Notes: generated from the sequence alone by a model not told the origin. 64,000 nucleotides of DNA from Zooshikella harenae (GCF_018837975.1 NZ_JAGSOY010000006.1:62001-126000); one strand, 5' to 3'. Counted from the stretch's first letter, positions 8,094 to 17,641 are shown. Made by a program: numbers and translations.

Positions 8094-8190
8094 TATTTTA
8101 GCACCAATTTGGTGTGAACTGACTCCGTATGAATACGTAAATGTGGATGGTACTGCGACTATATCTTCATAAAGTCGCAGTTTTTTTATT
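8094..8190 (+). ncRNA. Candidate small structured RNA ending at an intrinsic terminator
   Basis: Three consecutive hairpins occur within about 90 bases: CACCAA/TTGGTG (8102-8114), CGTAT/ATACG (8126-8137) and ACTGCGACT/AGTCGCAGT (8152-8181) followed by seven T. No plus-strand protein gene leads to this terminator, so a short transcript is the simplest explanation. A possible promoter is TTGGCT (8069-8074) with TATTTT (8094-8099), which is weak. No known RNA family is recognised. Confidence 0.35.
8152..8187 (+). terminator. Strong plus-strand intrinsic terminator
   Basis: Perfect 9-bp stem ACTGCGACT/AGTCGCAGT with a 12-nt loop and a run of seven T. The flanking protein genes are both on the minus strand, where the T tract would precede the stem, so it is polarised for a plus-strand transcript. 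Confidence 0.7.
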
Positions 8191-8228
8191 GCGGAAAATG
8201 AGGGCTTTCGTACTATTTTGCTATTGAT

Positions 8229-9545
8229 TTATGAAGGAAGTTGAGGTGTTTTAAAAAAGGTTTGTAATACCTTATTTAAGGTATAGCCATCTTGGTTACC
8301 AGTTAATTCTCTAGGTGAGTGCATAGCAAAAGTAGGAACACCAATATCTAACGTTTTTACCCCTAATTCTCCTGCAGTAATTGGACCAATGGTTGAGCCA
8401 CATGCCATATCTGTGCGGACAATAAATGATTGAAAGGGCGCATTTTGCTGCTGACTTAACCATTTGTAAATAGCTGCTGTTTCACTGTTTGTAGCATATC
8501 GTTGATTACAATTTTGTTTAATGACTGGGCCATGATTAAGTATTGGGCCATGGTTAGCATCATGCCGGTCTGCATAGTTTGGGTGAATACCATGGGCATT
8601 ATCTACAGAAATCATAAGTGAATCTGACATTACTTTAGCTGTGGTGATAGGGCAGCCGATGATACGAGTTAATGTTTGTTGTAGAAAAGGTCCCTGAGCA
8701 CCACAGTGTGATTGACTGCCGACTTCTTCGTGATCATTACAAACCAGTAAGCATGGCACTTCATTACTTTGATAGTCACTGTTGACTAGGGCATGAAGTC
8801 CAATAAAGCAACTTAACAAATTATCCAGTCGAGCACTGGCAATAAACTCTTTTTTTAAGCCAACTAGTGCTGGAGGCTGTTTGTCATAGAAGCAAAGTTC
8901 GTAATCTAAAATTTCTTTAATATCTTGATGACCAGTACTGTTCAATTGATCAATTAACAGTTTATTGAGAGTAGGTTTTTCTGTGCTGTCCTCTGCAATT
9001 AGGCCTAAAATAGGCGGGATATCCGTTTGAGGGTTAATAGAACGTTCTTTATTAGCATTTCTATCCAGGTGTATAGCTAAGCTTGGAATAATAGCTATAG
9101 GCTCCTCAAAATTAATTAAGGTACTGCACATTTGTTTTTGGTTATTTAAAAAAGTAACGCGGCCAGCCAAAGATAAATCACGGTCATACCAAGGGTTTAG
9201 CAAAGCACCACCATAAACTTCTACACCCAATTGCCAATAGTTTTGTTGGTATAGGTCAGCATTTGGTTTGACTTTAAGGCAGGGGCTATCTGTATGGGCA
9301 CCCACAAAACGCCAGCCATGTTTGGTGTATTGCTGGTTACCAGTTGTAAAAACAATAATTGAAGAGTCATTTCGTGTGATAAAATATCCCTGAAAGTCTT
9401 TGAGTGACCAGTCTTCATTTTCTTTTAAAGGTATAAATCCAGCGTTAATCAGCAATTCTGTCATAGAAGAAACAGCGTGAAATGGTGTAGGAGATGCATT
9501 CAAAAACTGTAGAAGCTGCTGATTGAAGTCTGACAATGTACTCAT
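8229..9545 (-). CDS. apeB: M18-family aminopeptidase (ApeB, aspartyl-aminopeptidase type)
   Basis: A 438-residue M18 metallo-aminopeptidase, a cytoplasmic dodecameric enzyme that removes N-terminal residues, often acidic, using two metal ions. Family motifs are present: the metal ligands in HTDSP near residue 80, YGGALLNPWYDRDLSLAGR, the catalytic/metal segment NDHEEVGSQSHCGAQGP, and AMHSPRE near the C-terminus with a metal-binding His. Length matches the family (about 430). It is divergent from the DUF3524 gene, and the two coding regions nearly abut. Confidence 0.92.
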   Translation of the reverse strand: MSTLSDFNQQLLQFLNASPTPFHAVSSMTELLINAGFIPLKENEDWSLKDFQGYFITRNDSSIIVFTTGNQQYTKHGWRFVGAHTDSPCLKVKPNADLYQQNYWQLGVEVYGGALLNPWYDRDLSLAGRVTFLNNQKQMCSTLINFEEPIAIIPSLAIHLDRNANKERSINPQTDIPPILGLIAEDSTEKPTLNKLLIDQLNSTGHQDIKEILDYELCFYDKQPPALVGLKKEFIASARLDNLLSCFIGLHALVNSDYQSNEVPCLLVCNDHEEVGSQSHCGAQGPFLQQTLTRIIGCPITTAKVMSDSLMISVDNAHGIHPNYADRHDANHGPILNHGPVIKQNCNQRYATNSETAAIYKWLSQQQNAPFQSFIVRTDMACGSTIGPITAGELGVKTLDIGVPTFAMHSPRELTGNQDGYTLNKVLQTFFKTPQLPS

Positions 9546-9564
9546 AAGTTACTCTAAATCCATA

Positions 9565-10755
9565 ATGAAAGCTTTGTTTTATTCATATAGTGCCAAAGCT
9601 ATGCCAGAAAACAATACACCAGTTATTTTTCCTAAACGTATTTTGCTGCTTTCACCCTATGATGCAGTGAGTCATCGATATTGGCATAAGGGATTAGTGA
9701 AAGCTTTTCCTGCAATAGAGTGGACGGTACTGACGTTGTCACCACGCTATTTTTCTTGGCGAATTCGTGGAAATAGTTTGACGCTAGGATTGGGCTATCA
9801 AGATACACTTCTTCAGCCGTATGATTTAGTTATCGCTACTTCAATGACGGACCTGTCATCCCTTCGTGGACTGGTACCCGCGTTAACTCAGATACCAACA
9901 ATTCTTTATTGTCATGAAAATCAGTTTGTGTATCCAGCTCAGGAAAATGCTGTTGATTCTGTGGGTGCACAAGTCGTAACGCTTTACTCAGCATTAGCGG
10001 CTGACTGTGTGGTATTTAATACACTGTATAATCAGGAGACTTTTATTTCTGGAGCAAAAAAATTATTAGGTCAGTTTCCTGATGGGGTGCCAAAAAACGT
10101 GATATCTGAAATAACAAGAAAGAGCAGGGTGATACCTGTACCACTACAAGCAGATCTCTTTTTTAAAATTAAACCTACAGTATCAGAGCAGAAATTACAG
10201 ATCGTTTGGAATCATCGCTGGGAGTATGATAAAGCGCCAGAACGTTTTTTTTCAGCAATTGCTCAGTTAGCTACCAAAACGAGAAATATATGTGTTCATG
10301 TGGTTGGACAACAATTTCGAAAGAAGCCACCGTACTTTGCTGAGTTTTATCAGAAATATGCCGATATAGTCGGACAGTGGGGATTTGTTGATAGTCGTGA
10401 AGATTATCATCAGTTGCTGGCCAACAGTGATGTTGTTGTTTCTACTGCATTACATGACTTTCAAGGAATATCAATTCAAGAAGCTGTGGCGTTAGGCTGT
10501 ATTCCTGTTGTACCTGATCGGCTTGCTTACCCTTATTTATTTTCTAAAGCGTTCTGTTATCAATCTAATATTGATGACGTTGAAGGTGAGGTAGATACTC
10601 TTGCGAATCGACTATATCAACTTGTAGTTGCAAAGCAGGAAAATAAATTACCTCAAGCGCCTGAAATGCAAGAGTGGTATTGGTCATCATTAAAAGAAGC
10701 TTATGCTTCCTTATTCACTCAAGTTTGCACTTCATTAACTAAGTACGAGTTATAG
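9565..10755 (+). CDS. DUF3524 glycosyltransferase, tRNA-queuosine mannosyltransferase (QTMAN/GTDC1)-like
   Basis: The N-terminus carries RILLLSPYDAVSHRYWHKGL and SWRIRGNSL, then YCHENQFVYP, VVFNTLYNQETF, IVWNHRWEYDKAPE and STALHDFQGISIQEAVALGC. Each aligns by eye with vertebrate GTDC1, which has been shown to mannosylate queuosine in tRNA-Asp. The second half is a GT-B fold of GT4 type (donor-site EAVALGC). The likely role is glycosylation of Q-containing tRNA; this rests on homology only. The start is uncertain: the frame opens at 9523 inside apeB, ATG codons occur at 9565 and 9601, and no clear ribosome binding site decides. rluA, another tRNA/rRNA modification gene, follows convergently. 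Confidence 0.8.
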   Translation: MKALFYSYSAKAMPENNTPVIFPKRILLLSPYDAVSHRYWHKGLVKAFPAIEWTVLTLSPRYFSWRIRGNSLTLGLGYQDTLLQPYDLVIATSMTDLSSLRGLVPALTQIPTILYCHENQFVYPAQENAVDSVGAQVVTLYSALAADCVVFNTLYNQETFISGAKKLLGQFPDGVPKNVISEITRKSRVIPVPLQADLFFKIKPTVSEQKLQIVWNHRWEYDKAPERFFSAIAQLATKTRNICVHVVGQQFRKKPPYFAEFYQKYADIVGQWGFVDSREDYHQLLANSDVVVSTALHDFQGISIQEAVALGCIPVVPDRLAYPYLFSKAFCYQSNIDDVEGEVDTLANRLYQLVVAKQENKLPQAPEMQEWYWSSLKEAYASLFTQVCTSLTKYEL

Positions 10756-10774
10756 GGCTGCTTTATAAGTGTTT

Positions 10775-11410
10775 TTAAAAGGGGGCAGGAGAAGAAAAAG
10801 ACATTGGGTTAGCATGAATTGGGTGATTAAACTTTAAGTATTTTGCATGAAGTAGCATTCGTTCACTCAAGCGTTGTACTTCATCTGGTGCATACAGTGA
10901 ATCACCAAGGATCGGGTGTCCTAGCATCATCATGTGTACACGTAATTGATGAGAACGACCTGTCACAGGTTTAAGCTTAACACGGGAATGCTGTTTTGTT
11001 TTGTGTATAACATGCCAGTGAGTTAAAGCGGGCTTGCCTTGTTGAGAGTCTACTTTTTGTTTTGGGCGGTTTGGCCAGTCAGCACAAAGAGGCCAAGTAG
11101 CTTTTCCATGATCTTCTTTTATTGCTCCATGTACTATAGCTTCATAGCATTTATCAACTAAGCGATCATGAAACTGTTTTGATAAGTTTCGGTGTGATGT
11201 TTTATCTAAGGCAAGTACCATTAAACCAGATGTTTCCCAGTCAAGGCGATGTATAACTGAGGCATTAGGAAACAACTGTTGTGCTCGAGATGCAATACTA
11301 TCCTTATGCTCAGGTAAGCGGCCTGGAACCGCCAGCAAGCTATTGGGCTTATTGACCACTAAAATATGATTATCTTGAAAGATAATATCGAGTGCTGCTT
11401 GCTGGGGCAT
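10775..11410 (-). CDS. rluA: Dual-specificity 23S rRNA/tRNA pseudouridine synthase RluA
   Basis: A compact 211-residue RluA with no N-terminal S4 domain, as in E. coli RluA (219), which makes pseudouridine 746 in 23S rRNA and 32 in some tRNAs. The catalytic motif HRLDWETSG places Asp57. Other signatures shared with E. coli RluA are DWPNRPKQKVD and VTGRSHQLRVHMMMLGHPILGD. It lies downstream of minE on the same strand, 54 bases from the minE stop, and may be part of the min transcript. Confidence 0.92.
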   Translation of the reverse strand: MPQQAALDIIFQDNHILVVNKPNSLLAVPGRLPEHKDSIASRAQQLFPNASVIHRLDWETSGLMVLALDKTSHRNLSKQFHDRLVDKCYEAIVHGAIKEDHGKATWPLCADWPNRPKQKVDSQQGKPALTHWHVIHKTKQHSRVKLKPVTGRSHQLRVHMMMLGHPILGDSLYAPDEVQRLSERMLLHAKYLKFNHPIHANPMSFSSPAPF

Positions 11411-11464
11411 GAGGTTTAACCAGTGATACGGCAGGAACTACTTTAGTCCTAGAAAATCCACCCA

Positions 11465-11734
11465 CTACTCTTGAGCGGGAAGGTTCTCGGGTAGGGTTAC
11501 ATTAAGCTCCAAAATGGCATAGTCATCGAGGGTATCAAAATTAACGGCAACATCCTCTGGATTGATTGAAATATAACGACGCACGACTTCTAATATATCT
11601 CGCTGTAAAGCGGGTAAATAATCTGGCCCATCACGCGTGGCACGTTCATGTGCCACAATGATTTGCAGGCGCTCTTTAGCCATTGAAGCACTGGCATCTT
11701 TTTTGGTGTTTTTAAAAATTTCAAAAAAACTCAT
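11465..11734 (-). CDS. minE: Cell division topological specificity factor MinE
   Basis: Eighty-nine residues (E. coli 88). The N-terminal membrane-targeting segment MSFFEIF is followed by the anti-MinCD helix (ASMAKERLQIIVAHERATR) and the dimerising domain. MinE stimulates the MinD ATPase and drives pole-to-pole oscillation. Six bases separate the minD stop from its start, so the two are translated from one message. Confidence 0.96.
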   Translation of the reverse strand: MSFFEIFKNTKKDASASMAKERLQIIVAHERATRDGPDYLPALQRDILEVVRRYISINPEDVAVNFDTLDDYAILELNVTLPENLPAQE

Positions 11735-11740
11735 GATGGG

Positions 11741-12550
11741 TTAGCCTCCAAACATCCGCTTTAGCAGGCCTTTCTTTTGCACTTCAAGAAAGCGGTGGGG
11801 CAGATCTTTACCAAGAAATCGATCCACAGAATCAGCATAGGCTTGTCCTGCATCACTTTCAGCATCATGGATAACAGGAATCCCTTGGTTGGATGCCTTA
11901 AGGACGGCTTTTGACTCAGGAATAACCCCCAATAAAGGAATGGCAAGAATATCTTCTACATCACTTACGCTCAGCATTTCACCGCGATTTACGCGCTCAG
12001 GATCATAGCGACTAAGCAGTAAATACTCTTTAACGGGCTCTAGGTCTTGCTCAGCCCGGACGGATTTACTTTGTAAAATACCCAGGATTCTATCAGAGTC
12101 ACGAACGGAAGAAATTTCAGGGTTAGTGACAATAATGGCTTCATCTGCATAATAAAGTGCCATTAGAGCACCTTTTTCAATACCTGCAGGAGAGTCACAA
12201 ACGATATAATCATAAGACTTGCGAAGCTCTTCTAAAACGCGTCCTACGCCTTCTTTCGTTAAGGCTTCTTTATCACGTGTTTGTGAAGCAGGTAAAACAA
12301 ATAAATTAGCAATTCGCTTATCTTTAATAAGTGCTTGTTTTATGTTTGACTCTTCGTTAATCACATTAACAAAGTCATACACCACTCGGCGTTCACAGCC
12401 CATCACTAAGTCAAGATTACGTAACCCCACGTCAAAGTCGATGACAACTGTTTTATAACCACGCATTGCTAAACCTGTGGCAATAGCTGCACTGGTCGTG
12501 GTTTTGCCAACGCCACCTTTGCCTGAAGTGACAACAATTATTTTGGCCAA
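11741..12550 (-). CDS. minD: Septum site-determining ATPase MinD
   Basis: A deviant Walker A motif KGGVGKTT at residues 11-18 (Lys11 and Lys16) marks the ParA/MinD ATPase family. The 269-residue protein ends with the amphipathic membrane-binding helix (KKGLLKRMFGG). MinD recruits MinC to the membrane and oscillates with MinE to place the division site at mid-cell. Middle gene of minC-minD-minE. Confidence 0.97.
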   Translation of the reverse strand: MAKIIVVTSGKGGVGKTTTSAAIATGLAMRGYKTVVIDFDVGLRNLDLVMGCERRVVYDFVNVINEESNIKQALIKDKRIANLFVLPASQTRDKEALTKEGVGRVLEELRKSYDYIVCDSPAGIEKGALMALYYADEAIIVTNPEISSVRDSDRILGILQSKSVRAEQDLEPVKEYLLLSRYDPERVNRGEMLSVSDVEDILAIPLLGVIPESKAVLKASNQGIPVIHDAESDAGQAYADSVDRFLGKDLPHRFLEVQKKGLLKRMFGG

Positions 12551-12605
12551 CGTAGCACCCTATAAAAAAATTAGTTTCTAGCGTAATTTATCAAAAAATT
12601 ATTGT

Positions 12606-13346
12606 TTAAAGTGGAAGGATCTGCAAGTTTTCTCCTTCACGAAAAATATGAGCACCTTTTTGCCAGAAAGACTGGAAGGGCGTCATTTCTGTCATATAGT
12701 GTCCTGCGATTGCTACAAGCTCAGCTGCAAACTGTAAGCAAAAAATACCTGTATTGGTGTTGCCTTCTATACCGGCAAGCGCTCGCCCCCGAAGAGGTCC
12801 GTAAACATGAATATTACCTTTTGCTAGTAACTCAGCACCAGCACTGACTGGAGCAAGTACGATAAGATCTCCTTCAGGAGCAATAACTTGTTGGCCTGAG
12901 CGCACAGGTTTATTTACGACAACATGCTTTGGATGTATGGGCTTTGGTTCTGAATTTGCTGTTTGCTCAATGGTTTGATGCTGAGGTTTGCTAATTGGTT
13001 CGTCTGACTGTGTTGAAAGTGTGGGTAAATAGGCAATTTCAGTTGTTTTTAAGCAATGGCGCCAGTGGGCTTGTGCTCGAATTGCTATTATTCTTAGTCC
13101 CATTCGTTCACATTCATGGATGATCGCGTTAATATTGCACGTTTTCTCTGGTAGAGCCACTTTTTCAAGGCTTAATATCACAGGCATGTCATGGAGTAAA
13201 TTAGGTGCAAGCTTGGCCTGTTCTGTTAATTGAAGCCGAATTATTTCTAGCTCGAGACTAAGTAGCTCAAGCGTGGTCAGCGTTAACCGGCTTCTTTTTA
13301 ATTGGAAACCAGTTGAGTTATTAGGATGAGAGGCATTCGCAGTCAT
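12606..13346 (-). CDS. minC: Septum site-determining protein MinC
   Basis: Inhibitor of FtsZ ring assembly. It has 246 residues: an N-terminal FtsZ-binding domain (about 15-120), a variable linker, and a C-terminal beta-helix with VRSGQQVIAPEGDLIVLAPVSAGAELLAKGNIHVYG and GRALAGIEGN, which binds MinD. First gene of the operon, 55 bases before minD. The LpxL-like gene diverges upstream. Confidence 0.95.
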   Translation of the reverse strand: MTANASHPNNSTGFQLKRSRLTLTTLELLSLELEIIRLQLTEQAKLAPNLLHDMPVILSLEKVALPEKTCNINAIIHECERMGLRIIAIRAQAHWRHCLKTTEIAYLPTLSTQSDEPISKPQHQTIEQTANSEPKPIHPKHVVVNKPVRSGQQVIAPEGDLIVLAPVSAGAELLAKGNIHVYGPLRGRALAGIEGNTNTGIFCLQFAAELVAIAGHYMTEMTPFQSFWQKGAHIFREGENLQILPL

Positions 13347-13575
13347 TGTTTGCGCATCAGTTAGAGTTTATTGCTGAATTTACCTGGTTTATTGGCTGTT
13401 AAATTATACGACATGAGTTTATAAGGCGTTGACCTTGGTATCAGCAGACATTACTTGTAATGGCTGCATGACTAACTGTAGTTGTTTTTAGCATCAATTG
13501 CTATTTTATTAAACGCGTATGTGTCAATGAGGCTAATCATTGAGCACTGTTCGTCATTAGTATTTGAGTGTTTTT

Positions 13576-14490
13576 ATGGAGCCTTTGAAATTTTCCAAGC
13601 AATTTTTACATCCTCGGTTTTGGCTAACCTGGCTGGGATTAGGTGTAATGTGGTTGCTTTGTCAACTGCCTTATGCATGGATCCAGTTTATAGGAAAAGG
13701 TTTAGGAAAAGTTGCATATTATATAGGAAAACAGCGCCGTCATATTGCGGAAACAAATATTAAGCTGTGTTTTCCTGAGCTATCATCTGGCGAACAAGCA
13801 GCGCTGGTGAAGCAGAGTTTTCAGTCTTTGGGCATTAGCATGCTGGAAACAGGAATGGCATGGTGGTGGTCAAAGTCACGACTAGCAAAATACGTTGTAT
13901 TTGAGGGTAAGGAGCATCTTGAAGCATTAAAAGAGCAAGGGGTGTTATTAGTTGCGATGCATTTCACAACTTTGGAGATTGGCGCTGCATTGCTTGGTCT
14001 CCATTTTCCAATTGATGGTATGTACCGCAAACACAAAAACCCAGTATTTGATTATGTACAAAGACAAGGCAGGGAGAATTATCATCCTTCTTCACGCACG
14101 ATTCCCAGAAAAGATATTCGAACAATGTTAAAGGCACTACGTGATGGTCGGATAGTGTGGTATGCGCCTGACCAGGACTATGGCCCAAAACAAAGTGTTT
14201 TTGTGCCTTTTTTTGGTGTTCAAGCGGCTACTGTTACTGCAACGTCAAAGTTTGCGCGGATGGGTAAGGCAAAAGTTGTTGTATTTTCACAGCAGCGGTT
14301 ACCTGGAAATAAAGGCTATTTGGTTACTATACACCCACCGCTGACAGATTTTCCATCAAAAGATGAAGCTGCTGATGCAATCAGAGTTAACCAGTGTATT
14401 GAGCAAGAAATCCGAAAACAACCAGATCAGTATATGTGGTTACATCGCCGTTTTAAAACGCGTCCAGAGGGAGAGAATAAGTTATATTAG
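13576..14490 (+). CDS. lpxL: Lauroyl/acyl-ACP-dependent lipid A acyltransferase (LpxL/HtrB family)
   Basis: A 304-residue inner-membrane enzyme that adds a secondary acyl chain to lipid A. A hydrophobic anchor lies at about residues 14-40. The catalytic HX4E motif is His129-Glu134 (MHFTTLE), followed by the typical YRKHKNPVFDYVQRQGR and WYAPDQDYG motifs. The frame opens at a TTG (13564), but the ATG at 13576 gives the usual family length. Divergent from minC, the same neighbour as in Pseudomonas. LpxL and LpxM paralogues look alike, so the chain transferred cannot be told from sequence. Confidence 0.88.
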   Translation: MEPLKFSKQFLHPRFWLTWLGLGVMWLLCQLPYAWIQFIGKGLGKVAYYIGKQRRHIAETNIKLCFPELSSGEQAALVKQSFQSLGISMLETGMAWWWSKSRLAKYVVFEGKEHLEALKEQGVLLVAMHFTTLEIGAALLGLHFPIDGMYRKHKNPVFDYVQRQGRENYHPSSRTIPRKDIRTMLKALRDGRIVWYAPDQDYGPKQSVFVPFFGVQAATVTATSKFARMGKAKVVVFSQQRLPGNKGYLVTIHPPLTDFPSKDEAADAIRVNQCIEQEIRKQPDQYMWLHRRFKTRPEGENKLY

Positions 14491-14572
14491 TTGCACAGTT
14501 TAAGGTGGGTTGAGCCTAAAGATCTCTCTAAAAACTGATTAAGAGATATTTTTAATAAATTAAACTGTAAAG

Positions 14573-14604
14573 CGTAAGTAGGGCGTTAGTAGCACCTACT
14601 TACG
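14573..14604. terminator. Hairpin between convergent lpxL and rapA
   Basis: Perfect 10-bp stem CGTAAGTAGG/CCTACTTACG with a 12-nt loop, followed by TTATATT on the plus strand. It sits between two convergent genes and probably serves both. A weaker stem, ATCTCT/AGAGAT with ATTTTTA after it, lies upstream at 14522-14553. Confidence 0.65.
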
Positions 14605-14622
14605 TTATATTCCCTCTCAGTT

Positions 14623-17505
14623 TTACCCAGCAAACATAACACGTACAGCATCAAGCCGGAGTTGAGCTTGAGATAACCCACTAAGCCCAGATGCGATAGT
14701 TTGTTGAAGATGTGTAATTTCTTCTTCCCGGATATTAGGGTTTACTTCCTTAAGTGCTTGTAGACGTTCAAGCTCAGCACCAAGTGTTGTCTTAAACGTT
14801 TGAGTAGCTGATTTGACAATATCCGGCATTTGTTGGGCCGCTGCGTTTTCTGCCAGCTTTAATGTTTGCATGATGGGTTCATGTTGTGCTTTGACCAGTT
14901 TTCGTGCAGTCTTTTTCTTTAAAGGATGTAACTGAGCATCAAGTGTATCAAAGTTCACACTGTTATTGAGGTCATTTCCTTTAGGATCAATTAAAGTACG
15001 AATACTGGTAGGAGGTAAAAAGCGATGTAATTGACGGTGCTCAACTGGTGGTACTACTACATAAATTGCTTCTACTAGCATTGTGCCAGGCTTAAGCGCT
15101 TTATTTTTCAGTAGGGCAACTGTGGTATTACCAAACTCACTATCGAGTAACATCTCCATGCCATTACGCAATAGAGGGTGTTCCCAGGTGAGAAAGTGTA
15201 TATCTTCACGACTGAGAGCAATATCTCGGCTAAAGGTCATGGTCATACCTTCTTCTTGCAAGCCTGGAAATGAGGGTACCAGCATTTGCTCACTGGGTCT
15301 GACGACAATGCAATCCTTTGAGTGATCTTCATGGTCAATACCAAAACAGCTAAATAACTTTTCAGTGTATTTACGAAGCTTTTTGCTATTCCCTTCGTTT
15401 TGAAGTGCATTTATCAGGTCAAAGCTTTTAATATTACCCTGAGAGTTGAGCTCAAGAAGGCGATCTCGCCCTTCATGAAGGTTATGTGCAATTTGTTTAA
15501 GCTGCTGTTGGGTATTTTTTAGTAGGGTTGGCCACTTATCATCGTTAAATGGATTTGTTTGTTGGCATAAAGTAATTATTTCTTTTTGAAAGAGTGAATA
15601 TAGCTGTGTGCCAGCTGGACAGGTATCTAGAAAAGCATTTAAGCCATCATGGTACCAGCTATAGACCAGGGCTTGAGATGAGCTTTCAAAGTAAGGTACA
15701 TGAATTCTAATGGCTTCTGTTTGTCCGATCCGGTCAAGTCGACCAATGCGTTGCTCCAGCAGGTCAGGGTTGAGTGGTAAGTCAAATAAAACCAAGTGGT
15801 GAGCAAACTGAAAATTGCGTCCCTCGCTGCCAATTTCAGAGCAAATTAAAATTTGTGATCCATACTCTTGGTCGGCAAAATAAGCAGCAGCACGATCACG
15901 TTCAATAATCGACATGCCTTCTTCAAACACGGCACTTGGTATGCCAGAGCGAACTCGGATCGCTTCATCAAGGTCAAGCGCTGTTGTGGCATTAGCGCAA
16001 ATAAGTAATATTTTTTCGCCTTTTAATGCTTTGAGTAGAGTAAGGAGCCAATCAACTCTTGGGTCGAATCGCCACCAAGGATCTTTATCGTCAACAGTAA
16101 TTCTCTGCTGGTATGCTATTTCAGGAAAGAGAAACTCTTCTAGCTTTTCGCTATCTTCCCAGGCAAGTTTGTAAAGTTCGGGTATTTGTTGTGGATAAGG
16201 CTGTACAAGTCGCCCAGGAAAACCATGCACGCCAGCACGAGTATTACGAAATAGAACACGACTGGTGCCGTGCCTATCAAGCAGTATATTGATGAGAGAA
16301 GATTTTGCTTGCTCTCGCTCGTCGTTATCTTTAGATGTTTGGATAACGTTTATTAAGTCTTGTGCTCTGTGTTGCTCTGTAGAGGTAAACGTCAGAAGGA
16401 GTTTAGCGGTATCTTCACTAATCGAGTCAAGTTCAATTAAGTTTTGAACAGCTTTTGCGACTGGCGTGTAAGCGGTTTCTTCTTCAATAAACGCTTCTAA
16501 ACTATGAAAACGTATGGGGTCTAACAACCTCAGCCGAGCAAAGTGACTCTCTTTACCCAGCTGTTCAGGTGTAGCGGTTAGTAGTAGCACGCCTGGTGTT
16601 GCGTGTGCCAACTTTTCAATACATAAATACTGTTTACTGGGTTGGTCAATAGACCAGGTTAAGTGGTGAGCCTCATCAACAATCATTAAGTCCCAGCCCG
16701 CTTTGCAGCATTGCTCGTGGTAGATAGGATGCTGAGAGAGAAATTCCAGGCTTGTCAGTACAAGTTGTGCACTGTCAAAAGGGTTTTCGTCTGGGTATTG
16801 CTGACAGCGTTCTAAATCAAACAAGCTAAAGTGCAGGTTGAAACGACGAAGCAGCTCTACTAGCCATTGATGTTGAAGTGTTTCTGGGACAATAACTAAA
16901 ACACGCTGGGCACGCATTGATAAAAGTTGTTGATAAATGATCAGCCCTGCCTCAATGGTTTTCCCAAGGCCTACCTCATCTGCAAGTAATACACGAGGTG
17001 CTGTTCGTTGTCCTACCTCGTAAGCAATATGCAGCTGATGGGGAATTAACGCTGTGCGTGAGCCCACTAAACCGAGTAGATTAGAGCTAAGTAATTGGTG
17101 ATTATGTTGTAATGTTTTATACCTTAGGGAAAAGTGCTGGTTTTGATCTAGCTGTCCAGCTAATAAACGCTCTTGTGGTTTATTAAATGTAATAAAGTTA
17201 CCCAAACATGATTCGGGTACCTCAACAGTTTCCCCTATAGAATTGCTACCAGTGTATGTGATTAGGTCATTTTTAGTAGCAACATCTGTGACTTTAACCT
17301 GCTCGCCTTCATGATTTTCAATCGTATCACCAATATTAAAAACCACCCGGGTCAAAGGAGCGTTATGGATAGAGTAAATCCGTGTGTCGCCAGTGGAAGG
17401 AAATAATAGCGTGACCAGGCGGTTATCCAGCGTCAGAATAGTACCCAGACCCAGCTCTGTTTCGGTATCACTAATCCAACGTTGTCCTGGAGCAAATGTT
17501 GTCAT
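14623..17505 (-). CDS. rapA: RNA polymerase-associated ATPase RapA
   Basis: A 960-residue Swi2/Snf2 ATPase that binds core RNA polymerase and helps recycle it after termination (E. coli RapA 968). In order: an N-terminal Tudor-like region (GQRWISDTETELGLG), the helicase Walker A segment ADEVGLGKTIEAG, the DEAH box (VDEAHHL), the second RecA lobe with EQRIGRLDRIGQ (motif VI), and the RapA-specific C-terminal domain. Single gene with a hairpin after its stop. Confidence 0.96.
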   Translation of the reverse strand: MTTFAPGQRWISDTETELGLGTILTLDNRLVTLLFPSTGDTRIYSIHNAPLTRVVFNIGDTIENHEGEQVKVTDVATKNDLITYTGSNSIGETVEVPESCLGNFITFNKPQERLLAGQLDQNQHFSLRYKTLQHNHQLLSSNLLGLVGSRTALIPHQLHIAYEVGQRTAPRVLLADEVGLGKTIEAGLIIYQQLLSMRAQRVLVIVPETLQHQWLVELLRRFNLHFSLFDLERCQQYPDENPFDSAQLVLTSLEFLSQHPIYHEQCCKAGWDLMIVDEAHHLTWSIDQPSKQYLCIEKLAHATPGVLLLTATPEQLGKESHFARLRLLDPIRFHSLEAFIEEETAYTPVAKAVQNLIELDSISEDTAKLLLTFTSTEQHRAQDLINVIQTSKDNDEREQAKSSLINILLDRHGTSRVLFRNTRAGVHGFPGRLVQPYPQQIPELYKLAWEDSEKLEEFLFPEIAYQQRITVDDKDPWWRFDPRVDWLLTLLKALKGEKILLICANATTALDLDEAIRVRSGIPSAVFEEGMSIIERDRAAAYFADQEYGSQILICSEIGSEGRNFQFAHHLVLFDLPLNPDLLEQRIGRLDRIGQTEAIRIHVPYFESSSQALVYSWYHDGLNAFLDTCPAGTQLYSLFQKEIITLCQQTNPFNDDKWPTLLKNTQQQLKQIAHNLHEGRDRLLELNSQGNIKSFDLINALQNEGNSKKLRKYTEKLFSCFGIDHEDHSKDCIVVRPSEQMLVPSFPGLQEEGMTMTFSRDIALSREDIHFLTWEHPLLRNGMEMLLDSEFGNTTVALLKNKALKPGTMLVEAIYVVVPPVEHRQLHRFLPPTSIRTLIDPKGNDLNNSVNFDTLDAQLHPLKKKTARKLVKAQHEPIMQTLKLAENAAAQQMPDIVKSATQTFKTTLGAELERLQALKEVNPNIREEEITHLQQTIASGLSGLSQAQLRLDAVRVMFAG

Positions 17506-17641
17506 GCTTTACGCCTACTACCTCTGAAAAAAAGCCGCTATGGTAGCTGATCCTGACAGAATGACAATAGGGAGGTGAGACAAATAATAATTGTCAGGCT
17601 GACTTACACGGTTTATCAAAGTGTAAGCCAGCAATGCAACA

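Noticed and set aside
13482-13763. 93-codon plus-strand frame overlapping the start of lpxL
   Set aside because: It lies mostly inside lpxL in another frame and has no ribosome binding site.
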